In this document: positions 9,241 to 17,787 of the stretch, piece after piece
Layout: each line of letters opens with the position of its first letter
How positions within the stretch are numbered: the stretch's first letter is position 1
Assembly (NCBI GenBank): GCA_964480365.1
Contig: CAYZPM010000005.1
Location: forward strand, 1 to 64,000
Direction of reading: 5' to 3'
Origin: CAIQPV01 sp964480365
GTDB taxonomy: Bacteria; Pseudomonadota; Gammaproteobacteria; Burkholderiales; Gallionellaceae
DNA: 64,000 bases
Translations under genes and position numbers: made by a program
The notes under the pieces: generated by a model
The model's input: only the letters and a program-made list of their open reading frames with translations
Databases searched by the model: none
What the model was told of the DNA's origin: nothing

Positions 9241-10251
9241 ATGATGACCCCAGAAGAGCGCATTATGCTCGAACGGAACGAATTGTTCCGCAACATTGAT
9301 TTGGGAAACATCGACTACATTCTGGACGATTGCCTGGTGCTCACCGTATTCAACGGTGAGAAATTGATGGAGATCGGTCAGCAGAACAGTTCGCTCTATC
9401 TGGTTCTGGAGGGCGAACTCCATGTCTATCTGGATAGCCGTGACTTGACTGAATATGTCGTGCTCGGGGCAGGTGAATGCGTTGGTGAGCTTTCGTTGAT
9501 CGATGGAGGCAGTGCTTCGGCTCTGGTGATTGCAGCGCGGGATACGCGTGTATTGGCATTGCCGCATCACCATGTGTGGTCGCTGGTGGATAACTTGAAT
9601 GGCGTTGCCCGCAACCTGTTGGGAATTCTCGCCGGGCGCATTCGTAACGATAACTTGTTGCGAGTGACAACCAATGAATACCATCTCGAATTCGAGGTCG
9701 CCTCCAATGTCGATGTGCTGACGGGGCTACACAACAGGAGTTGGATGGACGATGCGTTCCCGCGCATGATGTTGCGTTGCGAACGCAGTCAGACGCCTCT
9801 CTGTCTGCTGATTGTGGATATAGATCACTTCAAGGGCTTCAGCCGTACCTACGGACGTCCTACCAGCGAGGGGATTTTGAAAATAGTGGCGAAACTAATG
9901 GCGGGAAAGCTGCGACCGCAAGATTTGCTGGTATATCTTGGCGGTGACAAATTTGCCATATTGTTGCCGGAAACACCATCCGATGAGGCTGTAAATATTG
10001 CGGATCGTCTGCGCGAAGTAATGGTAATGTCTACTTTACACATTCGTGCAAGCGATAGGCCTCGCCCCGTCAATGCTACTCTGCCACCCCATGAAATCCA
10101 CATTACGATATCGATCGGTATCGCCGCAATGCAACCAGGCGATGTGCTGGATTCGATATTTTCCATGGCTCAAATGGCGCTCCATCAGGCCAAAGCGGAG
10201 GGCAGAAATCAGGTGAAGGTTGCCCCGGTTCATGTATTACCCAGAGGTTAG
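9241..10251 (+). CDS. Cyclic-nucleotide-binding-fold plus degenerate GGDEF protein
   Basis: An N-terminal CNB-like beta-barrel (about residues 15-130, with VLEGELHVYL and GELSLIDGGSASALV) is joined to a C-terminal GGDEF fold. The start at 9241 was chosen for the AAGGG six bases upstream; the open frame extends to 9175. The GGDEF signature reads LGGDKF, so the fourth residue is Lys. The usual ND...GHxxGD region reads SRTYGRPTSEG, so substrate-binding residues are also lost. The CNB cassette lacks the phosphate-binding Arg. It is probably a non-catalytic signalling or scaffold protein. No partner gene is adjacent. Confidence 0.8.
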   Translation: MMTPEERIMLERNELFRNIDLGNIDYILDDCLVLTVFNGEKLMEIGQQNSSLYLVLEGELHVYLDSRDLTEYVVLGAGECVGELSLIDGGSASALVIAARDTRVLALPHHHVWSLVDNLNGVARNLLGILAGRIRNDNLLRVTTNEYHLEFEVASNVDVLTGLHNRSWMDDAFPRMMLRCERSQTPLCLLIVDIDHFKGFSRTYGRPTSEGILKIVAKLMAGKLRPQDLLVYLGGDKFAILLPETPSDEAVNIADRLREVMVMSTLHIRASDRPRPVNATLPPHEIHITISIGIAAMQPGDVLDSIFSMAQMALHQAKAEGRNQVKVAPVHVLPRG

Positions 10252-10279
10252 TTTTCGTTCTATATTATCCGCTATCACC

Positions 10280-10403
10280 GTCATTCCCGCGTAGGCGGGA
10301 AACCAGATGATTGAATAATCCCCATGTAGTGGGCCAACATTGAGATTTTGTCCGCTATGCGGGGTGTTTGTCTCGCTGGATTCCCGCCTGCGCGGGAATG
10401 ACA
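10280..10403. repeat. Paired GTCATTCCCGC palindromes, copy 2
   Basis: Inverted arms gtcattcccgcgtaggcggg and cccgcctgcgcgggaatgac flank an 80-bp centre containing gagattttgtccgctatgcgg, which matches the centre of the copy at 936-1058. It lies between the converging GGDEF gene and proB. Confidence 0.85.
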
Positions 10404-10435
10404 AGTTTTAGGAATGGATGGTTTTGGTTTGCCGT

Positions 10436-10470
10436 AATCTCGCTTTGCTGTTTCACAGCAAAACGAGATT
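10436..10470. other. Hairpin spanning the proB stop codon
   Basis: aatctcg (10436-10442) pairs with cgagatt (10464-10470), and an inner tttgctg/cagcaaa stem surrounds a tttca loop holding the proB stop. No T-run follows on the minus strand, so this may stabilise the mRNA 3' end rather than terminate transcription. Confidence 0.5.
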
Positions 10471-11571
10471 GTCCCGATGGATTAATTCCATTTCATCTAT
10501 GTAGCCCAAGATGCCTTCGATTTCATGGCTGGCATGACGGGCAATACGGCGAGCTTCTTCGGCACTATAGTTGACCAAGCCGCGCGCAATGTCATTGTCA
10601 CTCTCATCAAGGATGGCGACCACCGCGCCGCGCTCGAATTCGCCGCTAACTTTAGTAACACCTATCGGTAGCAGGCTTTTTCCTTCGTCGCGCAGGGCGC
10701 GCATTGCGCCTGCATCCAGCGTTACCTTGCCGCTGACTTGCAGGTGATCTGCCAGCCATTGCTTGCGTGCGGGCAGTGGCATCGGTGGGGCGATGAGTAA
10801 GGTGCCGATGCTTTCGCCGTGCATCAGGCGTGGCAGCACGTCTGTTTCATGACCGGAAGCGATGACGGTATGTGCGCCGCTACGTGCTGCGCGTTTTGCT
10901 GCCAGAATTTTGGTAATCATGCCGCCGCGCCCGATATGGCTGCCTGCACCGCCCGCCATGGCTTCCAACTTCTCGTCGCTTGCCTGAGCATGTCTGACCA
11001 GTATGGCGTTCGGGTCTTGGCGCGGGTCGGCGGTGTACAGGCCGCTTTGGTCAGTGAGGATGATGAGGGCGTCGGCTTCGATCAGGTTGGCAACCAGCGC
11101 GCCGAGCGTATCGTTGTCACCGAACTTGATCTCATCGGTGACCACGGTGTCGTTCTCATTGATGACTGGAACGATATTCAGGCGCAGCAGTGTGCGCAGG
11201 GTGGAGCGGGCATTAAGGTAACGTTCGCGGTCGGCGAGGTCGGCATGGGTAAGCAGCACCTGCGCGGCGTGCAGGTCATGCTTGCGAAAACAGCTTTCAT
11301 ACACCTGAACCAAGCCCATCTGGCCTACGGCGGCGGCGGCCTGCAATTCATGCACGGCGCTGGGACGCTGTTTCCAGCCTAAACGTTGCATTCCTTCCGC
11401 AATCGCACCGGATGAAACCAACACGACTTCGTAACCCAATTGGCGTAGCGTGGCAATTTGTTGCGCCCAGTTGCCGATGGCAACGGTATCCAGCCCCTCG
11501 CCCTGATTGGTGACGAGGCTGCTGCCGACTTTGACGACGATGCGTTTGCACTGGGTCAGAATGGATTTCAT
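10453..11571 (-). CDS. proB: Glutamate 5-kinase
   Basis: First enzyme of proline synthesis, phosphorylating glutamate. The 372 aa comprise an amino-acid-kinase domain (RIVVKVGSSLV at the N-terminus, VLVSSGAIAEGM, and VINENDTVVTDEIKFGDND in the active site) and a C-terminal PUA domain from about residue 275. It starts 5 bp after obgE ends, in the same orientation. The obgE-proB order is common in betaproteobacteria. proA is not in the window. Confidence 0.96.
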   Translation of the reverse strand: MKSILTQCKRIVVKVGSSLVTNQGEGLDTVAIGNWAQQIATLRQLGYEVVLVSSGAIAEGMQRLGWKQRPSAVHELQAAAAVGQMGLVQVYESCFRKHDLHAAQVLLTHADLADRERYLNARSTLRTLLRLNIVPVINENDTVVTDEIKFGDNDTLGALVANLIEADALIILTDQSGLYTADPRQDPNAILVRHAQASDEKLEAMAGGAGSHIGRGGMITKILAAKRAARSGAHTVIASGHETDVLPRLMHGESIGTLLIAPPMPLPARKQWLADHLQVSGKVTLDAGAMRALRDEGKSLLPIGVTKVSGEFERGAVVAILDESDNDIARGLVNYSAEEARRIARHASHEIEGILGYIDEMELIHRDNLVLL

Positions 11572-11576
11572 GGTGG

Positions 11577-12641
11577 TTAGAGCGTGGCGATATCGTTTTC
11601 TTGTGCGCTTGCGGCGGCAGCCTCATCTTCTTGTCTGGCGACCTGCTCCAAGTGTTCCATGATAGCGTAAGTTAGTTCTTTGCAGCCATCGCCGTTGATC
11701 GCCGAGATGGCGAAATGGCGGGTATACTCGCCGAATTCGCGCAGAAAGGCGGCGACTTTTTCATCCTTGTCTTGCAACAAGTCGAGCTTGTTCAGCACCA
11801 ACCAGCGCGGTTTGTCATACAACGCTTCGTCGTATTTCTTCAGTTCATTCAGGATGGCGTGCGCTTCATGTACCGGGTCGACGCCCTCGTACATCGGGGC
11901 AATATCCACCAGATGCAGCAACAAACGGGTGCGCGCCAAGTGACGCAGGAACTGGTGCCCAAGACCTGCGCCTTCCGCAGCACCTTCGATCAGGCCGGGA
12001 ATATCGGCAATCACGAAGCTCTTTTCAGTTGATACGCGCACCACGCCCAGATTGGGGTGCAGCGTGGTGAAAGGATAATCGGCCACCTTGGGGCGCGCGG
12101 CGGAAACCGCGCGGATGAAAGTGGACTTGCCAGCGTTGGGCATGCCGAGCAGGCCGACATCGGCTAATACTTTCAACTCCAGTTGCAACTCGCGGCGTTC
12201 GCCTTCATCGCCGGGTGTGGATTGGCGAGGCGCACGATTGGTGCTGGACTTGAAGTGCAGGTTACCCAAACCGCCCTTGCCGCCTTGGGCAAGCAGTGTT
12301 TTCTGTCCATCGTGGGCGAGATCGGCAATGAGTTCGCCACTGTTGATGTCGGTGATGACCGTACCTACCGGCATACGCAGAATTACATCGTCCGCGCCTT
12401 TGCCGTAGCAATCCGCGCCGCGCCCGGACTCTCCGTTTTTGGCGCGATGCATGCGAGCAAAGCGATAGTCCACCAGAGTATTGATGTTGCGGTCGGCCAA
12501 CGCATACACGCTGCCGCCCCAGCCGCCATCGCCGCCATCGGGGCCACCCTTGGCAATATATTTTTCGCGCCGAAAACTCGCGGCACCGTTGCCGCCGTCG
12601 CCTGCGATGACTTCAATTTTTGATTCGTCGATGAACTTCAT
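11577..12641 (-). CDS. obgE: GTPase ObgE/CgtA
   Basis: Essential ribosome-associated GTPase involved in 50S assembly and the stringent response. The 354 aa start with the glycine-rich Obg domain (residues 1-158, e.g. GGDGGWGGSVYA), followed by G1 GMPNAGKST at 166-174, a G2 region VADYPFTTLHPNLG, G3 DIPGLIEGA and G4 NKLDLL. An acidic/Ala-rich tail ends the protein. It lies in the conserved order rplU-rpmA-obgE-proB, but an intrinsic terminator separates it from rpmA, so some transcription may start locally. Confidence 0.97.
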   Translation of the reverse strand: MKFIDESKIEVIAGDGGNGAASFRREKYIAKGGPDGGDGGWGGSVYALADRNINTLVDYRFARMHRAKNGESGRGADCYGKGADDVILRMPVGTVITDINSGELIADLAHDGQKTLLAQGGKGGLGNLHFKSSTNRAPRQSTPGDEGERRELQLELKVLADVGLLGMPNAGKSTFIRAVSAARPKVADYPFTTLHPNLGVVRVSTEKSFVIADIPGLIEGAAEGAGLGHQFLRHLARTRLLLHLVDIAPMYEGVDPVHEAHAILNELKKYDEALYDKPRWLVLNKLDLLQDKDEKVAAFLREFGEYTRHFAISAINGDGCKELTYAIMEHLEQVARQEDEAAAASAQENDIATL

Positions 12642-12660
12642 TTTTGGATGCCGTTAAAAC

Positions 12661-12688
12661 AAAAAAGCCCTACCTTGCGATAGGGCTC
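12661..12688 (-). terminator. Intrinsic terminator after rpmA
   Basis: Read on the minus strand: AGCCCTA, an 8-nt loop, TAGGGCT, then six T. This is a textbook Rho-independent terminator 22 bp after the rpmA stop. It would separate the ribosomal-protein transcript from obgE-proB or attenuate between them. Confidence 0.85.
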
Positions 12689-12709
12689 ATTCTACTTGGC
12701 TGTACGTGT

Positions 12710-12967
12710 TTACGCTGCAACCACACTGACAGTCTTGCGCTGTAGCGCACCTTTGACTGCGAACACAACCCTGCCGGTAATCGTGGCAAACAAGGTGTGA
12801 TCCTTGCCCATGCCGACGTTATCACCCGCATGGAACTGAGTACCGCGCTGACGCACGATGATGCTGCCTGCGTTGATCAATTCGCCGCCGTAACTCTTTA
12901 CACCCAGACGTTTTGAGTGCGAGTCGCGTCCGTTACTGGTACTACCACCACCTTTTTTCGATGCCAT
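12710..12967 (-). CDS. rpmA: 50S ribosomal protein bL27
   Basis: Small basic large-subunit protein located near the peptidyl-transferase centre. The 85 aa begin MASKKGGGSTSNGRDS, the conserved N-terminus that reaches the active site, and continue with RLGVKSYGGELINAGSIIVR and the expected Gly/Arg-rich body (GDNVGMGKDHTLFA). The length is standard. It lies 18 bp downstream of rplU in a two-gene unit closed by the terminator at 12661-12688. Confidence 0.98.
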   Translation of the reverse strand: MASKKGGGSTSNGRDSHSKRLGVKSYGGELINAGSIIVRQRGTQFHAGDNVGMGKDHTLFATITGRVVFAVKGALQRKTVSVVAA

Positions 12968-12985
12968 GTTGCTGCTCCTTTAGCG

Positions 12986-13297
12986 TTACGCCGAAATGCC
13001 GTCGATGCGGATTTCGGTGTAGTTTTGACGATGACCTTGATGCTTTTGATAGTGCTTGCGACGACGCATCTTGAAGATGGTTACCTTGTCGTGGCGACCG
13101 TTCGACAGAATGGTTGCACTAACGGTAGCACCGGCCAGCAGAGGCTTGCCGACAGACAGCGTGTCGCCATCGCCAACCATCAGCACCTTGTCCAGCACGA
13201 TTGCGCTGCCGACATCGCCGACAACGGTTTCAATTTTCAGGGTTTCACCCTTGATAACACGATATTGCTTACCACCGGTCTTAATTACTGCGTACAT
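12986..13297 (-). CDS. rplU: 50S ribosomal protein bL21
   Basis: Large-subunit protein that binds 23S rRNA. The start was set at 13297 (MYAVIKTGGKQYRV), giving 103 aa as in E. coli; the longer open frame to 13345 adds non-conserved residues. The C-terminus RRRKHYQKHQGHRQNYTEI is the typical basic tail. It is the first gene of the rplU-rpmA unit. Confidence 0.98.
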   Translation of the reverse strand: MYAVIKTGGKQYRVIKGETLKIETVVGDVGSAIVLDKVLMVGDGDTLSVGKPLLAGATVSATILSNGRHDKVTIFKMRRRKHYQKHQGHRQNYTEIRIDGISA

Positions 13298-13395
13298 AAC
13301 AACCTCGCTTGAATGCGGTTTTACAGAGCCGCGCATTATACACAAACGGCGCTAGCCGTCAAAATGGTTTTTTTGATACTTAAACTTAATATTTC

Positions 13396-13450
13396 TGATG
13401 AAACTACTAGCCATTCCACTAAGCCACCCAAAAGACGGTGGCAAGTGGCT
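13396..13450. repeat. Covarying hairpin repeat, copy 1
   Basis: tgatgaaactactagccatt precedes a stem of ccactaagccacc against ggtggcaagtgg around a short loop, then ctggttat. The same primary frame with compensating stem changes recurs at 21951-22005. It lies in the rplU-rho gap, which carries no gene. Confidence 0.7.
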
Positions 13451-13558
13451 GGTTATAAGCCAGACTAGGCGCGAGAGAAAAATCGCCGCGCCGCATATGC
13501 GTTATATGCGAGCAAGATTTTTCGAGCGCAACAACGTATGGCGACGAAATATTAAGTT

Positions 13559-14815
13559 TTAACGCCGCATGGAGTCGAAGAAGTCGGCGTTGTTCTTTGT
13601 AGCCTTGATTTTGTCCAGCAGGAATTCCATCGCCTCCAGTTCGTCCATCGGGTAAAGCAGTTTGCGCAGCACCCAGATTTTTTGCAGCACATCTGCCTTG
13701 ATCAGCAACTCTTCCTTACGCGTGCCAGAGCGGTTGACGTTGATCGCCGGGTAGATGCGCTTCTCGGCCATGCGGCGGTCGAGGTGTATTTCCATGTTGC
13801 CGGTGCCCTTGAATTCTTCGTAGATCACATCGTCCATGCGCGAGCCGGTGTCTACCAGCGCGGTGGCGATGATGGTGAGCGAGCCGCCTTCCTCAATGTT
13901 GCGTGCCGCGCCGAAGAAGCGCTTGGGGCGCTGCAGGGCATTGGCATCCACGCCCCCGGTCAGCACCTTGCCGGAGGAGGGTACCACGGTGTTGTAGGCG
14001 CGCGCCAGGCGGGTGATGGAATCCAGCAGGATCACCACGTCCTTCTTGTGCTCGACCAGGCGCTTGGCTTTTTCCAGCACCATTTCGGCGACCTGCACAT
14101 GGCGTGTGGCCGGTTCGTCGAAGGTCGAGGCAACCACTTCGCCGCGCACGGAACGGCTCATTTCGGTAACTTCTTCAGGGCGTTCATCGATCAGCAATAC
14201 GATCAGGTGTGCATCCGGATTATTCGACGCGATGGAGTGAGCGATATGTTGCAGCATCACCGTTTTGCCGGATTTCGGAGAGGCTACCAGCAAGCCGCGC
14301 TGTCCCTTGCCGATGGGGGCGACGATGTCGATGATGCGACCGGTGATATTTTCCTCGGCGCGGATATCGCGCTCCAGCGTCATTTGCTGGGTCGGGAATA
14401 GCGGCGTCAGGTTCTCGAACAGGATCTTGTTCTTGGCATTTTCCGGTGCTTCGCTATTGACCTTGTCCACCTTCACCAATGCAACGTAACGCTCGCCTTC
14501 TTTCGGGGTGCGTATCTCGCCCTCAATCGAATCGCCGGTATGCAGGTTGAAGCGGCGAATCTGGCTCGGGCTGACGTAAATGTCGTCAGGGCCAGCGAGG
14601 TAAGAGGTGTCCGGCGAGCGCAGGAAGCCGAAGCCGTCCGGCAATACTTCCAGCGTGCCTTCACCGAAAATGCTCTCGCCTTTTTTCGCCTGATTTTTCA
14701 GCAGAGCGAAAATCAGGTCTTGCTTGCGCATGCGGTTGGCGTTGTCGATCTGGTTGGTAGTAGCCATTTCCACCAGTTCGGTGATGTGTTTTATTTTGAG
14801 GTCGGATAAGTGCAT
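13559..14815 (-). CDS. rho: Transcription termination factor Rho
   Basis: Hexameric RNA helicase that terminates transcription. The 418 aa begin MHLSDLKIKHITELVEMA, the N-terminal helix bundle. A cold-shock-like RNA-binding domain (GFGFLRS) follows, then Walker A ASPKSGKT at 178-185, the Walker B region HLIVLLIDERPEEVTE, and the Q/R-loop region LLDSITRLARAYNTV. It lies downstream of trxA, the usual trxA-rho order. The 186 bp between them form the rho leader, in which I see no specific regulatory element. Confidence 0.98.
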   Translation of the reverse strand: MHLSDLKIKHITELVEMATTNQIDNANRMRKQDLIFALLKNQAKKGESIFGEGTLEVLPDGFGFLRSPDTSYLAGPDDIYVSPSQIRRFNLHTGDSIEGEIRTPKEGERYVALVKVDKVNSEAPENAKNKILFENLTPLFPTQQMTLERDIRAEENITGRIIDIVAPIGKGQRGLLVASPKSGKTVMLQHIAHSIASNNPDAHLIVLLIDERPEEVTEMSRSVRGEVVASTFDEPATRHVQVAEMVLEKAKRLVEHKKDVVILLDSITRLARAYNTVVPSSGKVLTGGVDANALQRPKRFFGAARNIEEGGSLTIIATALVDTGSRMDDVIYEEFKGTGNMEIHLDRRMAEKRIYPAINVNRSGTRKEELLIKADVLQKIWVLRKLLYPMDELEAMEFLLDKIKATKNNADFFDSMRR

Positions 14816-15001
14816 GGGATGGGATATGGGATAGAACGGGGTTAAGGGAGCTTACTTGAATTTCAAAAAAACGTATGGGGGAAGTATTACGGTTTGCGCG
14901 GTGATACCGCGCGCCTGAACTGCCTTGAGTGTCGTTTTATAGTTGTGTATATGGTGTAGCGGGGACGAAACAGGACAGTTGCAGGCGCGAGATTAAACGG
15001 T

Positions 15002-15328
15002 TCAGATGTGGCTGTCAATAAAAGCGGTAAGTTGCGATTTGGAGACTGCGCCAACCTTGGTCGCCTCAATGTTGCCGTTTTTGAACAACATCAGCGTGGG
15101 AATGCCGCGAATGCCATATTTCTGCGGGGTTTGCTGGTTCTCGTCCACATTCAATTTGGTCACCGTCAGGCGCCCGGCGTATTCCTTGGCGACTTCTTCC
15201 AGAATAGGGGCAATCATGCGGCACGGGCCGCACCACTCTGCCCAATAGTCCACCAGCACGGGCAAAGGTGCTTGCAGCACTTCTGCGGGGAAAGTTGTAT
15301 CGGTGACATAAAGGATGTGTTCGCTCAT
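15002..15328 (-). CDS. trxA: Thioredoxin 1
   Basis: General disulfide reductant. The start at 15328 (MSEHILYVTDTTF) has GAGG a few bases upstream and gives 108 aa, the standard size; the open frame reaches 15412 but the extra residues are not thioredoxin-like. The active site is WCGPC with C33 and C36, followed by PILEEVAKEY and the cis-Pro region GIRGIPTLMLF. Confidence 0.97.
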   Translation of the reverse strand: MSEHILYVTDTTFPAEVLQAPLPVLVDYWAEWCGPCRMIAPILEEVAKEYAGRLTVTKLNVDENQQTPQKYGIRGIPTLMLFKNGNIEATKVGAVSKSQLTAFIDSHI

Positions 15329-15483
15329 AGTGTGCCTCGCTATATATTTATATTTTGGGTTGCTTAAGGGTAAGAATGGTGCTGACGCAGAGTGAATTGG
15401 GGTAGGTCGCAAGAACTAAGGACGCATCCTAACGGAAAAACGGCGAGATGTGAAGGGGTAATGCGCGAGGTAATGGACGGACA

Positions 15484-16359
15484 TCACATGTGCCATATAT
15501 ACAGGGTCGAATGGTGCAAATCATCCACGGTGAATGTTTGCTGCGGCGGATGGTCGGCTACGGCAAAAGTGTTGCTGATAAACACCGTGCCGGGACGCAT
15601 CTCGCGATGCGCTTTCTGCCACAGCTCATCCATGGGTACCGGAGAAAGATAGGCAAATACCACATCGTATTGCGACAAGTCGCAATCCCACAGGCTGCCC
15701 CAGTTAACCTGACAGTTGCGATAACCGCCCAACCGGATACGCAGCCAGCTCCACACAAAGGGGAGGGGAGCGGCTTCCACGCCGAAGTAGCGGCCATCCG
15801 CGCGCACGCCTGCAAGATGCGTCAATACCCCGCCGATACCTGAACCGAGATCCATGAAAGTGAAATGAGGTTCCCTCTCCCGCCGGGGGAGGGTTAGGGA
15901 GGGGGAGCGCTCTGAATAATTTGTACTTTGCTCATAGATTGTTCCCTCACCCCCAACCCCTCCCCCGACGGGGGGCGCAGTGGGGAGCAGCAACTCCATT
16001 GCCTGCCATATTTTGCGGCTGGAAAGATAGAGCGGCACCTGAGTGCGAAAGGTGCTCCAGTACACCACCAGTAAAATCAGGAAAGCAAAGAGGAAAAAAT
16101 TAGGCGGCAGTTGCAGCGACAGCATCAGCACCAATGCCGGGATGAACAGAAGCTGGATGAGCAGCCACCAGCGCGCCAAGCCTGAGATGCGGCTGAATGC
16201 GGCGGCAAGCACGCCGCACAGCAGGGCGAACAACAGGGGGGGCAACTGCGTTGCAGTGGCGCGGGCGAACAGCAATACGCAGGCGAACGCGGCGGCTTGC
16301 AGCAGCAGCGCGATGACAGAGGGAGGCAGCTTGGCGATCAGGGTGCGCATTTTTGTCAT
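15484..16359 (-). CDS. Membrane-anchored class I SAM-methyltransferase with in-frame repeat insertion
   Basis: The N-terminal third has about four hydrophobic segments (ALLLQAAAFACVLLFA, LLFALLCGVLAAAF, LIQLLFIPALVLMLSLQL, FLFAFLILLVVYW). The C-terminal half has a SAM motif, FMDLGSGIGGVLTHLAG, and acidic FGVEAAPL. Between them lie about 36 residues rich in Pro, Gly, Arg and Ser encoded by a dispersed inverted repeat (15871-15977). The reading frame stays open. The substrate is unknown. It is placed after trxA but separated by about 155 bp. Confidence 0.75.
   Translation of the reverse strand: MTKMRTLIAKLPPSVIALLLQAAAFACVLLFARATATQLPPLLFALLCGVLAAAFSRISGLARWWLLIQLLFIPALVLMLSLQLPPNFFLFAFLILLVVYWSTFRTQVPLYLSSRKIWQAMELLLPTAPPVGGGVGGEGTIYEQSTNYSERSPSLTLPRREREPHFTFMDLGSGIGGVLTHLAGVRADGRYFGVEAAPLPFVWSWLRIRLGGYRNCQVNWGSLWDCDLSQYDVVFAYLSPVPMDELWQKAHREMRPGTVFISNTFAVADHPPQQTFTVDDLHHSTLYIWHM
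15871..15977. repeat. Inverted-arm repeat inside a coding region
   Basis: The arm ccctctcccgccgggggagg and an inverted relative, ccctcacccccaacccctcc, flank about 40 bp. The whole unit is read through in frame by the methyltransferase gene, where it encodes a low-complexity linker. Confidence 0.8.
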
Positions 16360-16456
16360 TCCCGCGAAGGCGGGAATCCAGTGGTTTTATTCAATATGCC
16401 TTTGTTATTATTTAGTGTGGTGCGCAGGCGTGAATTCCCGCTTTCGCGGGAATGAC
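16357..16456. repeat. Paired GTCATTCCCGC palindromes, copy 3
   Basis: Arms gtcattcccgcgaaggcggg and cccgctttcgcgggaatgac flank a diverged AT-rich centre. The left arm touches the start codon region of the methyltransferase gene (16359), so the repeat probably supplies or disrupts its upstream signals. Confidence 0.8.
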
Positions 16457-16477
16457 GGTTGTTAATGGGGGCAAGTA

Positions 16478-17023
16478 TTATCCGCGCACCAAGCCAGCCT
16501 CAACTTCGTCCCGTTTCGCTTTACCCGCCAGCCGCTCCACCAAAACCAAGGCGAAATCCATCGCCGTACCCGGCCCGCGCGAAGTAATCAGCTTGCCATC
16601 CTCTACCACCGCCGCGTGTTGTTGAAGCACCTGCGGAAAGGCATCCAGCGAGCCGATGTAACAGGTCGCACGCTTGCCATCGAGCAACCCCGCAGTAGCC
16701 AGCACCGATGGCGCGGCGCAAATCGCGGCAACGTATTTTCCTTGCGAGTTCATTTGTTGTACCAGTTTCAATACTCGCGCATCGGCTTTTAAATGATTCG
16801 TGCCGGGCTGTCCGCCGGGCAGCACCACCATGTCATAGCTGTGCGCCAATGCCTCGTCCAGCGTGGTGTCCGGCGTCAGCAACACCCCGCGACTGCCGCG
16901 CAACGCGCCAGCACTCAAACCCGCCAGCGTGACGGCAACACCGGCACGGCGCAGAATGTTAATGACCGTGACGGCTTCAAGTTCTTCACTGCCTTCGGAG
17001 AAAAGTATCAATGCGGTTTTCAT
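16478..17023 (-). CDS. DJ-1/PfpI family protein (YajL-like)
   Basis: The 181 aa form a DJ-1 domain: N-terminal GSEELEAVTVINILRRAG with the conserved acidic residue, VVLPGGQPG, and the nucleophilic elbow AAICAAPSVL with C102. The length and motif order fit YajL-type proteins, which have been linked to oxidative-stress protection and (disputedly) protein/DNA deglycation. No signal peptide. It appears to be monocistronic, flanked by a palindromic repeat and by parE. Confidence 0.85.
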   Translation of the reverse strand: MKTALILFSEGSEELEAVTVINILRRAGVAVTLAGLSAGALRGSRGVLLTPDTTLDEALAHSYDMVVLPGGQPGTNHLKADARVLKLVQQMNSQGKYVAAICAAPSVLATAGLLDGKRATCYIGSLDAFPQVLQQHAAVVEDGKLITSRGPGTAMDFALVLVERLAGKAKRDEVEAGLVRG

Positions 17024-17142
17024 GGTGATCCAATCAATAATAGGTAGATGAGATTCAGGGTCGGCTTATCACGATTCCAATTTTATGTTGGCGTGCAAGA
17101 TAGAGATAAATCAGCGTACTGGGAAGTGCAATTGTCAATCTC

Positions 17143-17439
17143 TTAGGAAAAGTATTCCGCATCAATATCTCGGGCATGGTGCAGAACCCTAACGACAAGC
17201 ACTCCATTCTCGTCTGGCACATAAAAAACGATGTACGGTGTACGAGTCGGAAAACTACGCAGCCTATCCGCCAATTCTGGACGAGCCCTTCCCATCTCTG
17301 GCTGGGTAGCTAATAGCAAAACCGTTGCATTGATTGAATCTAGCGATTCATCCGCCGCCACCAGATTTTCTTCCGCTATGGTTAGCCACAGCTCCAGAAG
17401 ATCATCTTCAGCCGAATTGGTAAAGCGAGCACAGCTCAT
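17143..17439 (-). CDS. parE: ParE/RelE-superfamily toxin
   Basis: The 98 aa match the ParE fold: an N-terminal helix pair (NSAEDDLLELWLTIAEENLVA), then PEMGRARPELADRLRSFP and TPYIVFYVPDENGVLVVRVL with the conserved C-terminal strands. ParE proteins poison DNA gyrase. The ATG overlaps the TGA of the upstream parD by one base, the usual antitoxin-first coupling. Target identity is inferred from the family only. Confidence 0.85.
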   Translation of the reverse strand: MSCARFTNSAEDDLLELWLTIAEENLVAADESLDSINATVLLLATQPEMGRARPELADRLRSFPTRTPYIVFYVPDENGVLVVRVLHHARDIDAEYFS

Positions 17440-17711
17440 CAGGCAGCTTTACGAGCCTGCAATAACTGGCGACCTTGTTGCTTCAAGCTGTCAAAATCAA
17501 TCTCTCTTGCGCGACCATTCTTGGCATCACTTAAACCCTTGGCAATATCCTGGCGCAGGCTATCGAGTTTCGCAGTCTTAACCTGCTCATAGGCTTCGAA
17601 CAACCTCAGTGCCTCACGAATCACCTCACTTGCCGAGCCATACATGCCGGACTCAACGCGTTGGCGCACACGTGCTTCTAATTCGGGTGGTAAAGATACA
17701 TTTATTGACAT
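17439..17711 (-). CDS. parD: ParD-type ribbon-helix-helix antitoxin
   Basis: The start at 17711 (MSINVSLPPELEARVRQRVE) gives 90 aa. The N-terminal ribbon-helix-helix (residues 1-45, SASEVIREALRLFE) binds DNA, and the C-terminal region (KGLSDAKNGRAREIDFDSLK) should wrap the toxin. The open frame to 17885 runs through the operator region and is not used. Translation is coupled to parE. Two palindromes lie just upstream. Confidence 0.87.
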   Translation of the reverse strand: MSINVSLPPELEARVRQRVESGMYGSASEVIREALRLFEAYEQVKTAKLDSLRQDIAKGLSDAKNGRAREIDFDSLKQQGRQLLQARKAA

Positions 17712-17741
17712 GGCAATTCTCCCAAAAAACTCGGATGCAGT

Positions 17742-17787
17742 ATGGCAGTTTATGCCATTAATTGCCAGAGACACCATAAAGGTGTCT
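17742..17787 (-). promoter_or_regulatory. Candidate parDE operator palindromes
   Basis: atggca-gttta-tgccat (17742-17758) lies 31 bp upstream of the parD start. agacacc-ataaa-ggtgtct (17769-17787) lies a further 10 bp upstream. Both are perfect dyads with 5-bp centres, spaced as expected for autoregulation by a ParD-type RHH protein. The outer one could instead be a terminator hairpin. Confidence 0.5.

Noticed and set aside
13396..13450. Possible integron attC-like site
   Set aside because: It has bulges and a GTTATAA-like end, but no matching complementary core at the other end and no integrase nearby.
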